Origin: Boudabousia tangfeifanii
GTDB lineage: Bacteria; Actinomycetota; Actinomycetes; Actinomycetales; Actinomycetaceae
DNA length: 64,000 bases
Reading direction: 5' to 3'
NCBI RefSeq assembly: GCF_001856685.1
Contig: NZ_CP017812.1
Coordinates: 1,116,001-1,180,000, forward strand
How positions within the stretch are numbered: position 1 is the first letter of the stretch; each line of letters begins with the position of its first letter. Of the stretch, positions 1 through 9,429 are shown piece by piece. The translations under genes were made by a program, and so were the position numbers. The notes under the pieces are model-generated. The model was given only the letters and a program-made list of their open reading frames with translations, searched no databases and was not told where the DNA came from.

Positions 1-1614
1 CTGCTTACGCATGGCGTTAGCCAGCTCTGACTTGCCAGATTCGATTGCTTCTTCACGACGTTCACGCGAGAACCATTGCTTGATCTTATTGCGTGCCCTA
101 GGGGAAGCAACAATCTTAATCCAGTCTTGACTTGGTCCAGCTTTGGGCGATGGCGAAGTCAAGATTTCCACCTTGTCGCCGTTTTCAAGACGATGGTCTA
201 ACGGGACGAGCTTGCCATTAACCTTAGCGCCAATTGTTTTGTGGCCTACCTCGGTGTGGACCGCGTAGGCAAAATCCAAAGGCGTAGCTCGTTCTGGTAA
301 GGCAATAATCGATCCCTTAGGAGTGAACACGTAAACTTGAGAACCTGAGATCTCATAACGAAGCGAATCGAGGAACTCTTCGGGGTCAGTAGTTTCAGAC
401 TGCCAGTCTACTAGTTGGCGGAGCCAACCCATCTGGCTAGAATCTTCTGCCACCTTCCCATCCGATTTCTTCCCGGTCGCGTTGGGATTTTCCTTGTATT
501 TCCAGTGTGCTGCCACGCCATATTCAGCACGACGGTGCATATCAAAGGTACGGATCTGAACTTCAATCGGTTTGCCCCCGGGGCCCACCACCGTGGTGTG
601 GAGAGACTGGTACATATTGAACTTGGGCATTGCGATATAGTCTTTAAAACGTCCAGCTAGCGGGTGCCACTTAGCGTGCAAAGCACCGAGTACGGCGTAA
701 CAGTCACGCACGTTTTCAACCAGCACTCGAACTGCCACCAAGTCGTAGATTTCGTTGAACTCGCGTCCCCGAACAATCATCTTTTGATAAATCGAATAAT
801 GGTGCTTTGGACGTCCAGTGACCACACCTTTAATCGCACACTGCCGGAGTTCTTCTTCGATCTCGTGGATAATTTCTTTCAAATACTTTTCGCGCTCGGG
901 AGCGCGTTCTGCTACCAAGTGATCAATTTCTTCGTAACGCTTTGGGTAGAGCGTTTTGAAAGCAAGTTCTTCTAGCTCGTACTTGATGGTATTCATGCCC
1001 AGTCGGTGGGCCAAAGGGGCATAAATTTCTAGCGTTTCACGCGCTTTGTTTTTAGCCGATTCTGGCGATACGTACTTCCAAGTGCGAGCATTGTGCAGCC
1101 GATCTCCCAATTTAATGACCAATACTCTAATATCACGAGACATGGCCACAATCATTTTACGAACAGTTTCTGATTGGGCAGCTTCACCATACTTAACTTT
1201 GTCAAGCTTGGTGACACCATCGACTAGAAGGGCAATCTCTTCACCGAAATCACGAGTGAGTTCTTCAAGTGTGTAGTCGGTATCTTCCACGGTATCGTGC
1301 AACAAGGCTGCCGCTAGCGTCGTGGAGGTCATACCGATTTCGGCCAAAATGGTAGCAACTGCCACCGGGTGAGTGATATATGGTTCGCCCGATTTACGTT
1401 TCTGAGGGGCGTGAAGTTTGGCAGCGGTTTCGTATGCCCGTTCGATTAACGCGACATCCGCCTTTGGATGGTGCGCTTTTAGCGCGCGCACTAATGGTTC
1501 AATTTGTGGTGCGGTCGTACGCTTTCGGGAGCTAAAGCGAAGTAGGGATGAACGCACACGGGATCCTGGCACAACACTGCCAGGATCCCGAATAGTACTT
1601 GTTGAATCACTCAT
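1..1614 (-). CDS. rsh: RelA/SpoT family bifunctional (p)ppGpp synthetase/hydrolase, 3' end outside window
   Basis: Makes and degrades the alarmone (p)ppGpp in the cytoplasm. The first 538 codons are present; the family is about 740-790 residues, so the C-terminal helical and ACT regions lie beyond base 1. Visible in order: an HD hydrolase domain with HDTVED at residues 106-111, a synthetase domain (coding around 590-870, with GREFNEIYD and YQSLHTT), and a TGS domain near bases 150-260. The intact HDxxED argues for a bifunctional Rel enzyme. The ATG at 1614 has TATTAT exactly 6 nt upstream and fits a leaderless mRNA. A GTG at 1557 is an alternative start, because homology to other Rel proteins only begins there. 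A strong hairpin is encoded in codons 9-19. It follows apt by 69 bp. Confidence 0.96.
   Translation of the reverse strand, partial: MSDSTSTIRDPGSVVPGSRVRSSLLRFSSRKRTTAPQIEPLVRALKAHHPKADVALIERAYETAAKLHAPQKRKSGEPYITHPVAVATILAEIGMTSTTLAAALLHDTVEDTDYTLEELTRDFGEEIALLVDGVTKLDKVKYGEAAQSETVRKMIVAMSRDIRVLVIKLGDRLHNARTWKYVSPESAKNKARETLEIYAPLAHRLGMNTIKYELEELAFKTLYPKRYEEIDHLVAERAPEREKYLKEIIHEIEEELRQCAIKGVVTGRPKHHYSIYQKMIVRGREFNEIYDLVAVRVLVENVRDCYAVLGALHAKWHPLAGRFKDYIAMPKFNMYQSLHTTVVGPGGKPIEVQIRTFDMHRRAEYGVAAHWKYKENPNATGKKSDGKVAEDSSQMGWLRQLVDWQSETTDPEEFLDSLRYEISGSQVYVFTPKGSIIALPERATPLDFAYAVHTEVGHKTIGAKVNGKLVPLDHRLENGDKVEILTSPSPKAGPSQDWIKIVASPRARNKIKQWFSRERREEAIESGKSELANAMRKQ
1559..1590 (-). repeat. perfect inverted repeat inside the rsh 5' coding region
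   Basis: Arms 1559-1571 and 1578-1590 are 13-bp perfect complements (CGGGATCCTGGCA and its reverse complement) with a 6-nt loop. In a leaderless rsh mRNA it would fold at about nt 25-56. If translation instead starts at GTG 1557, it sits directly in front of the start codon. No T-tract follows, so it is not a terminator. Confidence 0.8.
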
Positions 1615-1620
1615 TACTCC

Positions 1621-1626
1621 ATAATA
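1621..1626 (-). promoter_or_regulatory. putative leaderless -10 box of rsh (TATTAT)
   Basis: TATTAT on the minus strand lies 6 nt before the ATG at 1614, placing the predicted transcription start on the A of ATG. No convincing -35 is visible at 17 bp. GGAG lies only 2 nt from the ATG, too close to act as a normal Shine-Dalgarno. Confidence 0.5.
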
Positions 1627-1683
1627 AAACGCAATGAATGAAACTGCTGGTTTTTATGCCAGCTTTTCGATATTTAGTTAGAG

Positions 1684-2217
1684 TCAGAAAGAAACCAAGG
1701 CATCAATCTGGGTATCAGGAAGCTTGGCTCGACCACCCAGGTCAAGTAGTTCCATCAAAACGCAGATAGCGACTGGCTTGGCGCCCGCTTCTTCAATCAA
1801 CTGCATGGCAGCATTGGCGGTACCACCGGTTGCCAAGACGTCGTCGATGATCAATACTCGATCATCTTTTTTCACTGAGTCTGGTCGCAATTCCATACGG
1901 GCTGTGCCGTATTCCAGTTCGTAGTCGACGCCAATCACTGGTCCCGGTAACTTGCCGCCCTTACGGACGGTTAGCATCCCAACGCCCAAAGAAATTGCTA
2001 GGGGCGCGGCAAGAATGAAACCACGTGATTCCAATCCTGCGACCGCGTCTACCTTACCGCGATACTTATCAGCAAGCAGTTGAATTAGTTCAGCGAAGGC
2101 TGGACCATTTGCAAGTAGCGGGGTGATATCGCGGAAAAGAACACCAGGTTCGGGGAAATCAGGAATTTCGCGAAGCTTTTCAGTGATTAGTTTTGCCAAC
2201 TCTTGATCGGTATTCAC
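1684..2217 (-). CDS. apt: adenine phosphoribosyltransferase
   Basis: Salvages adenine with PRPP to AMP in the cytosol. It has 177 residues, normal for the family. The type I PRTase signature VLIIDDVLATGGTA starts at residue 121, and FRDITPLL near residue 28 is typical of Apt. The start is GTG at 2217, which overlaps the secF stop as GTGA, so the two are probably translationally coupled. The order secD-secF-apt-rsh is common in actinobacteria. Only a short weak hairpin (1646-1663) separates it from rsh, so readthrough into rsh is plausible. Confidence 0.97.
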   Translation of the reverse strand: MNTDQELAKLITEKLREIPDFPEPGVLFRDITPLLANGPAFAELIQLLADKYRGKVDAVAGLESRGFILAAPLAISLGVGMLTVRKGGKLPGPVIGVDYELEYGTARMELRPDSVKKDDRVLIIDDVLATGGTANAAMQLIEEAGAKPVAICVLMELLDLGGRAKLPDTQIDALVSF

Positions 2218-3317
2218 CGTTTACTCCTTGGCTTACGCTTTGGCTGTGCTAGCTGACCACGGTGCCCACCAGCTTGAAGTGGAGCTACCTTGACCGGGGC
2301 TCCGGTCTTGCCTTCTGCCCCGTCTTCGTCAGCCTCATTCGAGTTACCGTTGCGACGCTTGAGGACAGCCTCGTTGTGCGCCTTTCCGGCCTCGGTACGG
2401 TCATTCATCACAGTCAGGATTGGGGATGCGATGAACAACGAAGAGAACGCACCTGCAATCATACCAACAAATAGTGCTAGAGAAATATCTAGCAAGGTAC
2501 CTGCACCCAACAACCAAGTACCAATCACTAGGATAGAGCCTACTGGAAGTAGTGCCACGATTGAGGTGTTGATTGAACGAACGAAGGTCTGGTTAACTGC
2601 CAAGTTAACCAACTCGCCATAGGTGTAACGGTACTGGCCGTCATAGTTCTTAGTTAGTTCACGAACCTTATCGAAGACCACGACGGTGTCGTATAGCGAG
2701 TAGGCCAAAATGGTCAAGAACCCAATCACAGTTGCAGGTGAAATCTCAACGCGGGTAATCGCGAAAAAGCCGGCCAACAAGGCCATGTCATTTAGCAACG
2801 CAACTAGGGCTGAAAGTGCCATACGCCAGTTACGGAAGTAGAAGGTCATCAACAAGGAGACGAAAACCAAGAAGATCGCCAATGAAGTCAAGGCTTTCTT
2901 CGTCACGCCTGCGCCCCAAGTTGGGCCCACGAAAGTGGATGTGATCTTGTCTTTGTCTACGTTGTATGCCTTAGCCAAGTCACTTGCGACTTTAGTGGTT
3001 TCTTCACTTGAAAGTGAGTGTGTCTGGACCCGAATACCATCAAGACCCACGTTTGAAACACGTGCACCTTCGTCCAACTTATCAGCTTTCAATGCATCAT
3101 AGGCGGGCTGCTGGCTGGTGTTCTGAACCTGGGAGATGGTGAATTCGGAACCACCACGGAACTCAATTGCTGGGTTCAATCCAAGGATCGAAACAGCTAG
3201 AACCGAGATGATAATGCAGGCGGCAGAAATCGAAATGAAGACTTTTCGCAGCCCGATTACGTTAAATGACCGTTCGCCAGAGTGTAGCTGACGTCCTAGA
3301 GTTGATAGGCTAAGCAT
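2214..3317 (-). CDS. secF: protein translocase subunit SecF
   Basis: Membrane partner of SecD in the Sec accessory complex, which uses proton motive force to assist late steps of export through SecYEG. It has 367 residues: an N-terminal transmembrane helix near residues 25-47, an extracytoplasmic P1-like domain, then five closely spaced helices from about residue 130 to 310. The conserved FRGGSEFTI segment and the SLYDTVVVFDKVRE motif are visible. The C-terminus is a basic, Lys/Arg-rich cytoplasmic tail. The ATG at 3317 overlaps the secD TGA (ATGA). Confidence 0.97.
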   Translation of the reverse strand: MLSLSTLGRQLHSGERSFNVIGLRKVFISISAACIIISVLAVSILGLNPAIEFRGGSEFTISQVQNTSQQPAYDALKADKLDEGARVSNVGLDGIRVQTHSLSSEETTKVASDLAKAYNVDKDKITSTFVGPTWGAGVTKKALTSLAIFLVFVSLLMTFYFRNWRMALSALVALLNDMALLAGFFAITRVEISPATVIGFLTILAYSLYDTVVVFDKVRELTKNYDGQYRYTYGELVNLAVNQTFVRSINTSIVALLPVGSILVIGTWLLGAGTLLDISLALFVGMIAGAFSSLFIASPILTVMNDRTEAGKAHNEAVLKRRNGNSNEADEDGAEGKTGAPVKVAPLQAGGHRGQLAQPKRKPRSKR

Positions 3318-5215
3318 CAGTTTTCCTCCTGCTGGTTAGTTTCGGTGTCTACGGCTACGGAAACCTCTTCCTTAGCAGCGGCTTTCTTTTCTTCCAAAGC
3401 GGCTTTACGGGCAGCTCGACGTTCAGCAATCGAGGTCGGAGCGGACTCACCATCAGTGCGTACTCGGCCTCGACCAGCGTAAACCACACGAGTGGTAGCA
3501 CCCAAGGTTTCTGGATCGAATCCGGACCACTTCTTGCCTTCACCGAAGAACGGAATATTAAGAAGCAAGGACATCACTGGGTGAGTAAACATAAAGATGA
3601 CGGCCAAGTCGATCAGGGTGGTTAGGCCCAAGGTAAAGGCGAAGCCCTGAACGCCGCCGACAGCCAAGACATAAAGAATGACTGCAGCCAAAATGTTGAC
3701 GGCGTCAGAAATCAAAATAGTGCTCTTGGCGTGTTCCCAACCAACCTCAACGGCGTTACGCAAGGAGGCACCTTCACGAACTTCATCTCGAATACGTTCG
3801 AAGTAAACGATGAAGGAGTCAGCGGTAATACCGATCGAAATAATCAAACCGGTTACGCCTGGCAAGGATAGGCGGTACCCCATCTGCCAAGACAAAAGCG
3901 CTACCGCTAGGTAGGTAGCCAAGGCGGCCATCGAGAGCGAACCGAGGGCTACCAACGACAAGCCGTGGTAGGCCCAAGCAAGGTACAAGACCACAAGAAC
4001 CAGACCAATCAAGCCTGCCCAGAGGCCCTTTTCCAAGTGTTCAGAACCGAGAGTTGCGGAGATTTGCTGTTCTGATTCGACCTTGAAGCTCAAGGGCAAG
4101 GAACCGAACTGCAACTGGTTAGCCAAGCTGGTGGCGCTAGCGAGGGTGAAGTTACCAGAAATCTGTGCGTTACCACTTGGGATCACGTTTTCGATGCCAG
4201 GGGCGCTAACTACGTTACCGTCGAGGACAATCGCAAAACGGTTCTTGGTCGGATTGTCTTGACGGAAGGCCAATAGACGCTTGGAGACGGCTTCGAAGAT
4301 CGTCGCACCCTTAGAGTTAAAGGAGAGGTCGACGCCCCAGCGGCCGGTATTGCCACCTGCCTGGTTGGGAATCTGACCAGCAGCAGCATGAGAAATCATC
4401 GAGCCAGGAAGATCGACAGGGCTCAAAATGTACTTTTCGTGACCGTCGGTCGAACAAGCTGCCACCGCCTGATCCGCCGGCTTAGCGGTAGCGTTGGCAC
4501 GACTCTTAGCATCGAGACAGTTCAATAGGTAGAAGTCGTAATAAGTTTTCTCGGTGATCCAAGCATCATCCGAGTTGTCCTTTGGCTTGGTAGCAGGCTT
4601 ATCTTCGATCTTGCCATCTTTATTCGCATCAGCCATGCGAGTAGCAATTTGCTCAGCAGTAAGTTTTGAAAACTCTTCTGCCTGCTTGAGCTGTTCTTCT
4701 CGAGCTTGCTTTTGCTCTGGCTTCTCCCCTGGTTCTGGGGTGATCGCCTTGAGCTGTGCAGCTGCCTGAGCATAAAGCTCGGGATTTACTGCTCCCAGAT
4801 TTTGGGGGTCGGCAACCAGTACCGAACGGAAGACCATAAGCGCAGACTTACGAACTAGGTTCAAGGTTTCTTCCGAGGGTTTACCTGGAAGCGAGACCAC
4901 GATATTCTGACCGCCCTGTGAGGTGATTTCTGCTTCCGCCACACCTGATGCGTCTACACGCTGACGAATAATGTCGATCGCTTGGTTCAGATCCTCGGTG
5001 GTTACTTCCGTACGACCCTTATTATCTTTATCGTCCGAAATTGCCTGTGGGGTCAGCACCAGCTGAGTACCACCTTCAAGGTCAAGGGCAAGTTTAGGAG
5101 CCCAAGACGCTTTGTTTAAAAAGTTACCAATTCCGAGCGATACTGCAGCAATTACGAGAATCACAATAAATGTGATTAAAGGCCGCAGTGCCTTCTTTTT
5201 TCGGTTATCTGCCAC
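3317..5215 (-). CDS. secD: protein translocase subunit SecD
   Basis: Larger subunit of the SecDF complex in the cytoplasmic membrane. Visible are an N-terminal helix, LDLEGGTQLVL, a long periplasmic-side P1 domain carrying an Ala/Lys/Gln-rich insert (around residues 155-220), then five C-terminal helices with GLIISIGITADSFIVYFERI. The cytoplasmic tail is charged and Ala/Lys/Glu-rich. An in-frame ATG at 5257 would add 14 residues but has no ribosome site. The GTG at 5215 is preceded by GGAAG with a 6-nt spacer, so I chose it. It is coupled to secF by ATGA. Confidence 0.95.
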   Translation of the reverse strand: MADNRKKKALRPLITFIVILVIAAVSLGIGNFLNKASWAPKLALDLEGGTQLVLTPQAISDDKDNKGRTEVTTEDLNQAIDIIRQRVDASGVAEAEITSQGGQNIVVSLPGKPSEETLNLVRKSALMVFRSVLVADPQNLGAVNPELYAQAAAQLKAITPEPGEKPEQKQAREEQLKQAEEFSKLTAEQIATRMADANKDGKIEDKPATKPKDNSDDAWITEKTYYDFYLLNCLDAKSRANATAKPADQAVAACSTDGHEKYILSPVDLPGSMISHAAAGQIPNQAGGNTGRWGVDLSFNSKGATIFEAVSKRLLAFRQDNPTKNRFAIVLDGNVVSAPGIENVIPSGNAQISGNFTLASATSLANQLQFGSLPLSFKVESEQQISATLGSEHLEKGLWAGLIGLVLVVLYLAWAYHGLSLVALGSLSMAALATYLAVALLSWQMGYRLSLPGVTGLIISIGITADSFIVYFERIRDEVREGASLRNAVEVGWEHAKSTILISDAVNILAAVILYVLAVGGVQGFAFTLGLTTLIDLAVIFMFTHPVMSLLLNIPFFGEGKKWSGFDPETLGATTRVVYAGRGRVRTDGESAPTSIAERRAARKAALEEKKAAAKEEVSVAVDTETNQQEEN

Positions 5216-5354
5216 TTTTATCTTCCGTTGTTTGGGCACTATGACATAAATCGGCATAGTGCGATGATTTACCGCCTAGATTCTACCCTAAAGCAAGCAT
5301 TATTCCCGCCTCTAAATAGATTTAGGATAGATTAAGGCGCCGAATGGACTATTT

Positions 5355-5738
5355 TTACAAGTCTTCCTTGGATTCTTTGGGGCTTTCTTCCTCATTTGTG
5401 AGCACCACAGCGCTGGGTTCAATATCGCTTGATACTTCATTCGAAACCGACGAATCTTCAGTTTCTACCCCAAGGTATTCAGCTAGGTTTGGTTCCTTAG
5501 CCATCATGATTGCGCTCTTATCCCAGACACTTTCATCGCCTAAAGCGGTTTCGAGGATTACCACCTCATCGTGGATTTCAACGATGCGTCCGTAGAAACC
5601 TGCGCGAGTCAACACCCAGTTCCCTGGAACGAGGGCTTGCTGACGCATTTCTTCGCGTTGCTGGTTTTGTTTCTTTGCAGATCGATTGATAACAAAGAAA
5701 AAGATCAGGATCGGAACTAGAAAAATCAAAAATTCCAA
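5355..5738 (-). CDS. yajC: preprotein translocase subunit YajC
   Basis: Small membrane accessory of SecDF. It has 127 residues: one N-terminal transmembrane helix (residues about 2-20), a short basic segment, the YajC core with a conserved pattern around GNWVLTRAGFYGRI, and an acidic Ser/Glu-rich tail. The start is TTG at 5738, chosen because GGAGG lies 7 nt upstream and no ATG precedes the membrane helix. It sits 60 bp after ruvB in the leftward run and 139 bp before the chosen secD start. Confidence 0.92.
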   Translation of the reverse strand: MEFLIFLVPILIFFFVINRSAKKQNQQREEMRQQALVPGNWVLTRAGFYGRIVEIHDEVVILETALGDESVWDKSAIMMAKEPNLAEYLGVETEDSSVSNEVSSDIEPSAVVLTNEEESPKESKEDL

Positions 5739-5798
5739 AGGAAAACCTCCAAGTTGTAGATTGAGCTAAGTCTAAGTTTTTCTTACCCTTAGTGCCAC

Positions 5799-6821
5799 TC
5801 AGTTATCTAATAGATTAAACAAGTCACTTGCGGGTGGTGTCAGGCCCAAGTGGCGCCAAGCTTGTGCCGTGGCCATTCGACCGCGCGGGGTGCGTACCAA
5901 AAATCCCTCTCTTACTAAGTAGGGTTCGGAGACAGTTTCAACTGTTTCCGGTTCTTCCCCGATCGACATTGCCAATGTAGAAATGCCGACTGGTCCCCCA
6001 CCGAAACGCTCACAAAGACCTTCTAAAACCAAGCGGTCTAAACGATCGAGACCCAAGGGATCCACTTCGAAAAGTTTCAACGCTTCCTTGGCAGCTTGGG
6101 CATCAATTTCACCATTACCGTGTACTTGTGAATAGTCATAGACTCGGCGTAATAGTCGGTTTGCAATACGAGGAGTTCCCCGAGAACGCTTCGCTAGTTC
6201 TTTTGCCGCCTCCCCAGATATTTCGGCGCCTAGCAAGTTGGCCGAACGACGCACGATGCTTTCTAGCTCATCATGCTGGTAATACTCGAGGTGCCCGGTA
6301 TACCCAAAACGATCGCGCAAAGGAGCGGGTAATAACCCGGCTCTAGTAGTTGCACCAGTTACGGTAAATGGTGGCAGGGTCAAGGGAATCGAGGTCGCCC
6401 CAGGACCTTTACCAACAATCACATCTACTCGGAAGTCTTCCATCGCGAGGTAGAGCATTTCTTCGGCAGGCCTTGAGAGTCGGTGAATTTCGTCGATGAA
6501 AAGCACGTCCCCTTCTTGCAAACTGGACAAGATAGAGGCCAAGTCACCAGCATGCTGAATCGCCGGACCACTAGTTAATCGTAAAGAGGTTCCCATTTCA
6601 GCCGCAACAATCATTGCTAACGTGGTTTTACCGAGTCCTGGAGGACCGGAAAGCAAAATATGATCGGCAGCATCTCCTCGTCGACGAGCTGCTTCTAACA
6701 CCAAAGAAAGCTGCTGGCGCAAAGTTTTTTGACCAACAAACTCATCTAAGTTTTTAGGGCGTAAAGCACTTTCTGCTGCCCGCTCGAGGTCGTTTGCTCC
6801 TGGCTCAACTACTGATTCCAT
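5799..6821 (-). CDS. ruvB: Holliday junction branch migration DNA helicase RuvB
   Basis: Hexameric AAA+ motor that drives branch migration with RuvA. It has 340 residues, the usual length. The Walker A GPPGLGKT is at 59-66, Walker B FIDEIH at about 108-113, and the GATTRAG sensor 1 segment is visible. The C-terminal winged-helix domain ends with the [14 protein letters not shown] pattern. It starts 6 bp downstream of the ruvA stop, in the order ruvC-ruvA-ruvB. Confidence 0.98.
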   Translation of the reverse strand: MESVVEPGANDLERAAESALRPKNLDEFVGQKTLRQQLSLVLEAARRRGDAADHILLSGPPGLGKTTLAMIVAAEMGTSLRLTSGPAIQHAGDLASILSSLQEGDVLFIDEIHRLSRPAEEMLYLAMEDFRVDVIVGKGPGATSIPLTLPPFTVTGATTRAGLLPAPLRDRFGYTGHLEYYQHDELESIVRRSANLLGAEISGEAAKELAKRSRGTPRIANRLLRRVYDYSQVHGNGEIDAQAAKEALKLFEVDPLGLDRLDRLVLEGLCERFGGGPVGISTLAMSIGEEPETVETVSEPYLVREGFLVRTPRGRMATAQAWRHLGLTPPASDLFNLLDN

Positions 6822-6827
6822 CTTTTA

Positions 6828-7430
6828 TCACCCACCAAGTTCTTGCAATGCTCGTTTGAGCAAGTCCCCAGCGCTTAAATCGCCCTCGGTCTGCAAAATC
6901 GATTCCACTGCGCTCTCCGCTTGCAATTTAGTCCATCCCAAACCTTGCAAGCCTATAATGACTGTTTGGGCAGTAGGCGAAACCACAGCGGCCATGGACT
7001 CAGCATTTTCTTTTGGTGGTAGCACCATTAACTTCGATAGCTTGGATTCAAGATCTAGCAGCATTCTGGCGGCAACCTTCGCACCAATACCAGGCACCTT
7101 AGTTAGCGCCTTCTCGTCTTTGTTTGCAACCAGCTGAGCTAACTGCGTGGCACTATAGGTGTTCAGTACTGCTAATGCTAGCTTTGGCCCAATTTTCGGC
7201 AAGGTCAATAAAACCTCAAAAGTGTCACGATCCTCGGATGCTAAGAAACCGAAAACGGTTAACGAATCTTCACGCACTACTAAAGTGGTTGAAAGAAAAC
7301 ACTCATTGCCGATCCGCAACTCGTTCATCGTGCTTAGAGTGGTGAACACCTTGTAGCCGATTCCGTTAACTTCCAATAGCACAAAGTCAAGCCCAAAGGC
7401 CTGTACACTTCCCCGTAAAGATGCAATCAT
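6828..7430 (-). CDS. ruvA: Holliday junction branch migration protein RuvA
   Basis: Binds the four-way junction as a tetramer and loads RuvB. It has 200 residues. The N-terminal OB-fold starts MIASLRGSVQ, two helix-hairpin-helix motifs are present (LPKIGPKLA and VPGIGAKVAAR), and a C-terminal domain III contacts RuvB (GLQGLGW, then the RALQELGG end). The ATG at 7430 is preceded by GAGGG with 5-nt spacing. There is a 22-bp gap after ruvC. Confidence 0.97.
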   Translation of the reverse strand: MIASLRGSVQAFGLDFVLLEVNGIGYKVFTTLSTMNELRIGNECFLSTTLVVREDSLTVFGFLASEDRDTFEVLLTLPKIGPKLALAVLNTYSATQLAQLVANKDEKALTKVPGIGAKVAARMLLDLESKLSKLMVLPPKENAESMAAVVSPTAQTVIIGLQGLGWTKLQAESAVESILQTEGDLSAGDLLKRALQELGG

Positions 7431-7452
7431 TTATTCCCTCTGACTTACTCGT

Positions 7453-8094
7453 TTACTTGCTTTGCTTCGCTTGCCGTCTACGGGGATCAACCGCACCGGT
7501 TCTTCGGGTCTTAGCTTGTGCCGCCGCCCATTGTTGTTGAGCTGGAGTCAGCTCCCGCCGAGAGGTGACTTTGCCAGAAAGAGAAACGGAGAAATCTTCA
7601 TCACTTCCGCTACCGAGCAAGCCGCTTCCTCGCCATGCTTGACATATTGCAATCGCCAAGGCGTCTGCCGCATCAGCTGGTTTTGGTGGCGCGTCCAAAC
7701 CTAGGATTCGTTGCACCATTGCTTGGACTTGAGGCTTTTGGGCTTTACCATTTCCCGTGACCGCAGCTTTAACTTCCGAGGGCGTATGTACCGCCATCGG
7801 CAAGTTGGCTCGACCAGTTTCAGCCATCGCTACCCCCATTACCATCATGGTGGTAGTTACCGATTGCAGGTTATCTTGAACGAAAACTCGTTCAATTGCT
7901 ACCAACTCCGGAGAGTAAGTAGCGATGGCATCACGAATACCATCAGCGATTTGCTTCAATCGAAAGTGGGTAGCCATCCCTGGTTTGCCACGAACTACCC
8001 CAACATGCACTAACCGGGCTGACCGCCGAGAATCAACATCAATGATGCCGATTCCGCAGCGGGTCAAGCCCGGGTCAATGCCAAGAATGCGCAA
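7453..8094 (-). CDS. ruvC: crossover junction endodeoxyribonuclease RuvC
   Basis: Resolves Holliday junctions by paired nicks. It has 213 residues with a longer basic C-terminal tail than E. coli RuvC. All four acidic metal-binding residues are visible: D7 (GIDPG), E68 (IERV), D141 and D144 (DAADALA). The start is TTG at 8094, one base after the yebC stop, with homology beginning at the first residue (MRILGIDPG). It is probably coupled to yebC translation. Confidence 0.97.
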   Translation of the reverse strand: MRILGIDPGLTRCGIGIIDVDSRRSARLVHVGVVRGKPGMATHFRLKQIADGIRDAIATYSPELVAIERVFVQDNLQSVTTTMMVMGVAMAETGRANLPMAVHTPSEVKAAVTGNGKAQKPQVQAMVQRILGLDAPPKPADAADALAIAICQAWRGSGLLGSGSDEDFSVSLSGKVTSRRELTPAQQQWAAAQAKTRRTGAVDPRRRQAKQSK

Positions 8095-8095
8095 A

Positions 8096-8854
8096 TCAGT
8101 CTTCTTCTAGCTCAGCTAAAACCTCATCAGAGACTGAAAGGTTGGTGAAGACGTTCTGTACATCGTCAGAGTCTTCCAAGGCATCAATCAGTTTGCCTAC
8201 CTTGCGCATGCCTTCTGCGTCTAGTTCCACCTTGGTGGATGGTAGCCACTGAACTTCAGCGGAGTCGTAATCGATTTCAGCTGCCTGGAGTGCCTTACGT
8301 ACCTCAACCACGTCAGTCGCAGCCGAGATAATTTCGAAGCTATCGCCTTCTTCGTTTACTTCTTCAGCACCAGCATCGAGGACGACCTCGAGTAGAGATT
8401 CTTCATCGAGATCGCCGGACTTAGCAAGCTGAACAACGCCGTATCGGCTGAATAGGTACGCCACCGATCCTGGGTCAGCTAGCGAACCGCCGTTACGCGA
8501 GAAAGCAACGCGTACATCGGAAGCTGCACGGTTACGGTTATCGGTCAAACATTCCACCAAGAAAGCCACGCCATTCGGACCGTAGCCTTCATACATGATG
8601 GTCTGCCAGTCAGCACCGCCTGCTTCGGCACCAGAGCCACGCTTGACTGCGCGATCGATGTTGTCGGCAGGAACCGAGTTCTTCTTTGCCTTCTGGATGG
8701 CATCGTAAAGAGTTGGGTTACCAGCTGGATCGCCACCGCCTGTACGAGCAGCAACTTCAATGTTCTTGATCAGACGAGCAAATAGCTTGCCTCGCTTCGC
8801 GTCAATCGCGGCTTTTTTGTGTTTAGTGGTCGCCCACTTAGAGTGTCCCGACAT
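8096..8854 (-). CDS. yebC: YebC/PmpR family transcriptional regulator/translation factor
   Basis: It has 252 residues with the family start [27 protein letters not shown] and full-length three-domain architecture. Members bind DNA as regulators or help ribosomes through proline stretches; which applies here cannot be read from sequence. The ATG at 8854 is preceded by GGGGAG with 7-nt spacing. It heads the yebC-ruvCAB group and is separated from the upstream NUDIX gene by 92 bp. TTGACT lies in that gap but I see no well-spaced -10. Confidence 0.95.
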   Translation of the reverse strand: MSGHSKWATTKHKKAAIDAKRGKLFARLIKNIEVAARTGGGDPAGNPTLYDAIQKAKKNSVPADNIDRAVKRGSGAEAGGADWQTIMYEGYGPNGVAFLVECLTDNRNRAASDVRVAFSRNGGSLADPGSVAYLFSRYGVVQLAKSGDLDEESLLEVVLDAGAEEVNEEGDSFEIISAATDVVEVRKALQAAEIDYDSAEVQWLPSTKVELDAEGMRKVGKLIDALEDSDDVQNVFTNLSVSDEVLAELEED

Positions 8855-8946
8855 AGGTTATCTCCCCTCGAAAGTTTTAACATGGAGTATTTTAACGAAT
8901 TTTCAGTCAAAAGGAATTTGAGCGCGCGCAAAGGAAAATTTTATGC

Positions 8947-9429
8947 TTAACGAGTAGTTATTTTTGCAATATGTTGCAGGATTTGTTGCCAGCTAGTTGG
9001 AAACACTTCACGCCCTCGACCAGCAAACTCACGTAGGTCCATTTCACTTAGCCAATTAATCTCCACCAACTCGCTAGGAGTAGTTAAATGGAAATTAGGG
9101 TCATTCACTAGTTTTTCGTAGTCCACATAAAAATGCTTTTCAGCCACGTAATATGGATTTATCCGAAAGTCACGATAAGCCAAACGCCACCAAATTGGCA
9201 TTACCTGATGACCTAGTGGAACGCACCATCCTACTTCTTCACGCAACTCCCGAGACAATGCAGCTAGATGGTCCTCTCCTGGCTCTAAACGACCCCCAAG
9301 AGTATAGAGCCAGCTAGGTCGACCTCGATCTAAGCTATCGGCACCACTAAGAAAAAGCCAACGATTATTTTGATCTTTGACCCATAGCCGCACTGCATTT
9401 TGAATCGGCTGCTCGTTTAAGCATTCCAA
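8947..9429 (-). CDS. NUDIX hydrolase of the PIM gene block
   Basis: Cytosolic pyrophosphohydrolase of unknown substrate. It has 160 residues. The Nudix box GX5EX7REUXEEXGU is intact at residues 46-68 (G46, E52, R60, E61, E64, E65, G67). The TTG start at 9429 overlaps the end of pimA by 13 bp. The position directly after pimA matches Rv2609c of M. tuberculosis, so a role tied to PIM or nucleotide-sugar housekeeping is possible but is inference only. Confidence 0.85.
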   Translation of the reverse strand: MECLNEQPIQNAVRLWVKDQNNRWLFLSGADSLDRGRPSWLYTLGGRLEPGEDHLAALSRELREEVGWCVPLGHQVMPIWWRLAYRDFRINPYYVAEKHFYVDYEKLVNDPNFHLTTPSELVEINWLSEMDLREFAGRGREVFPTSWQQILQHIAKITTR

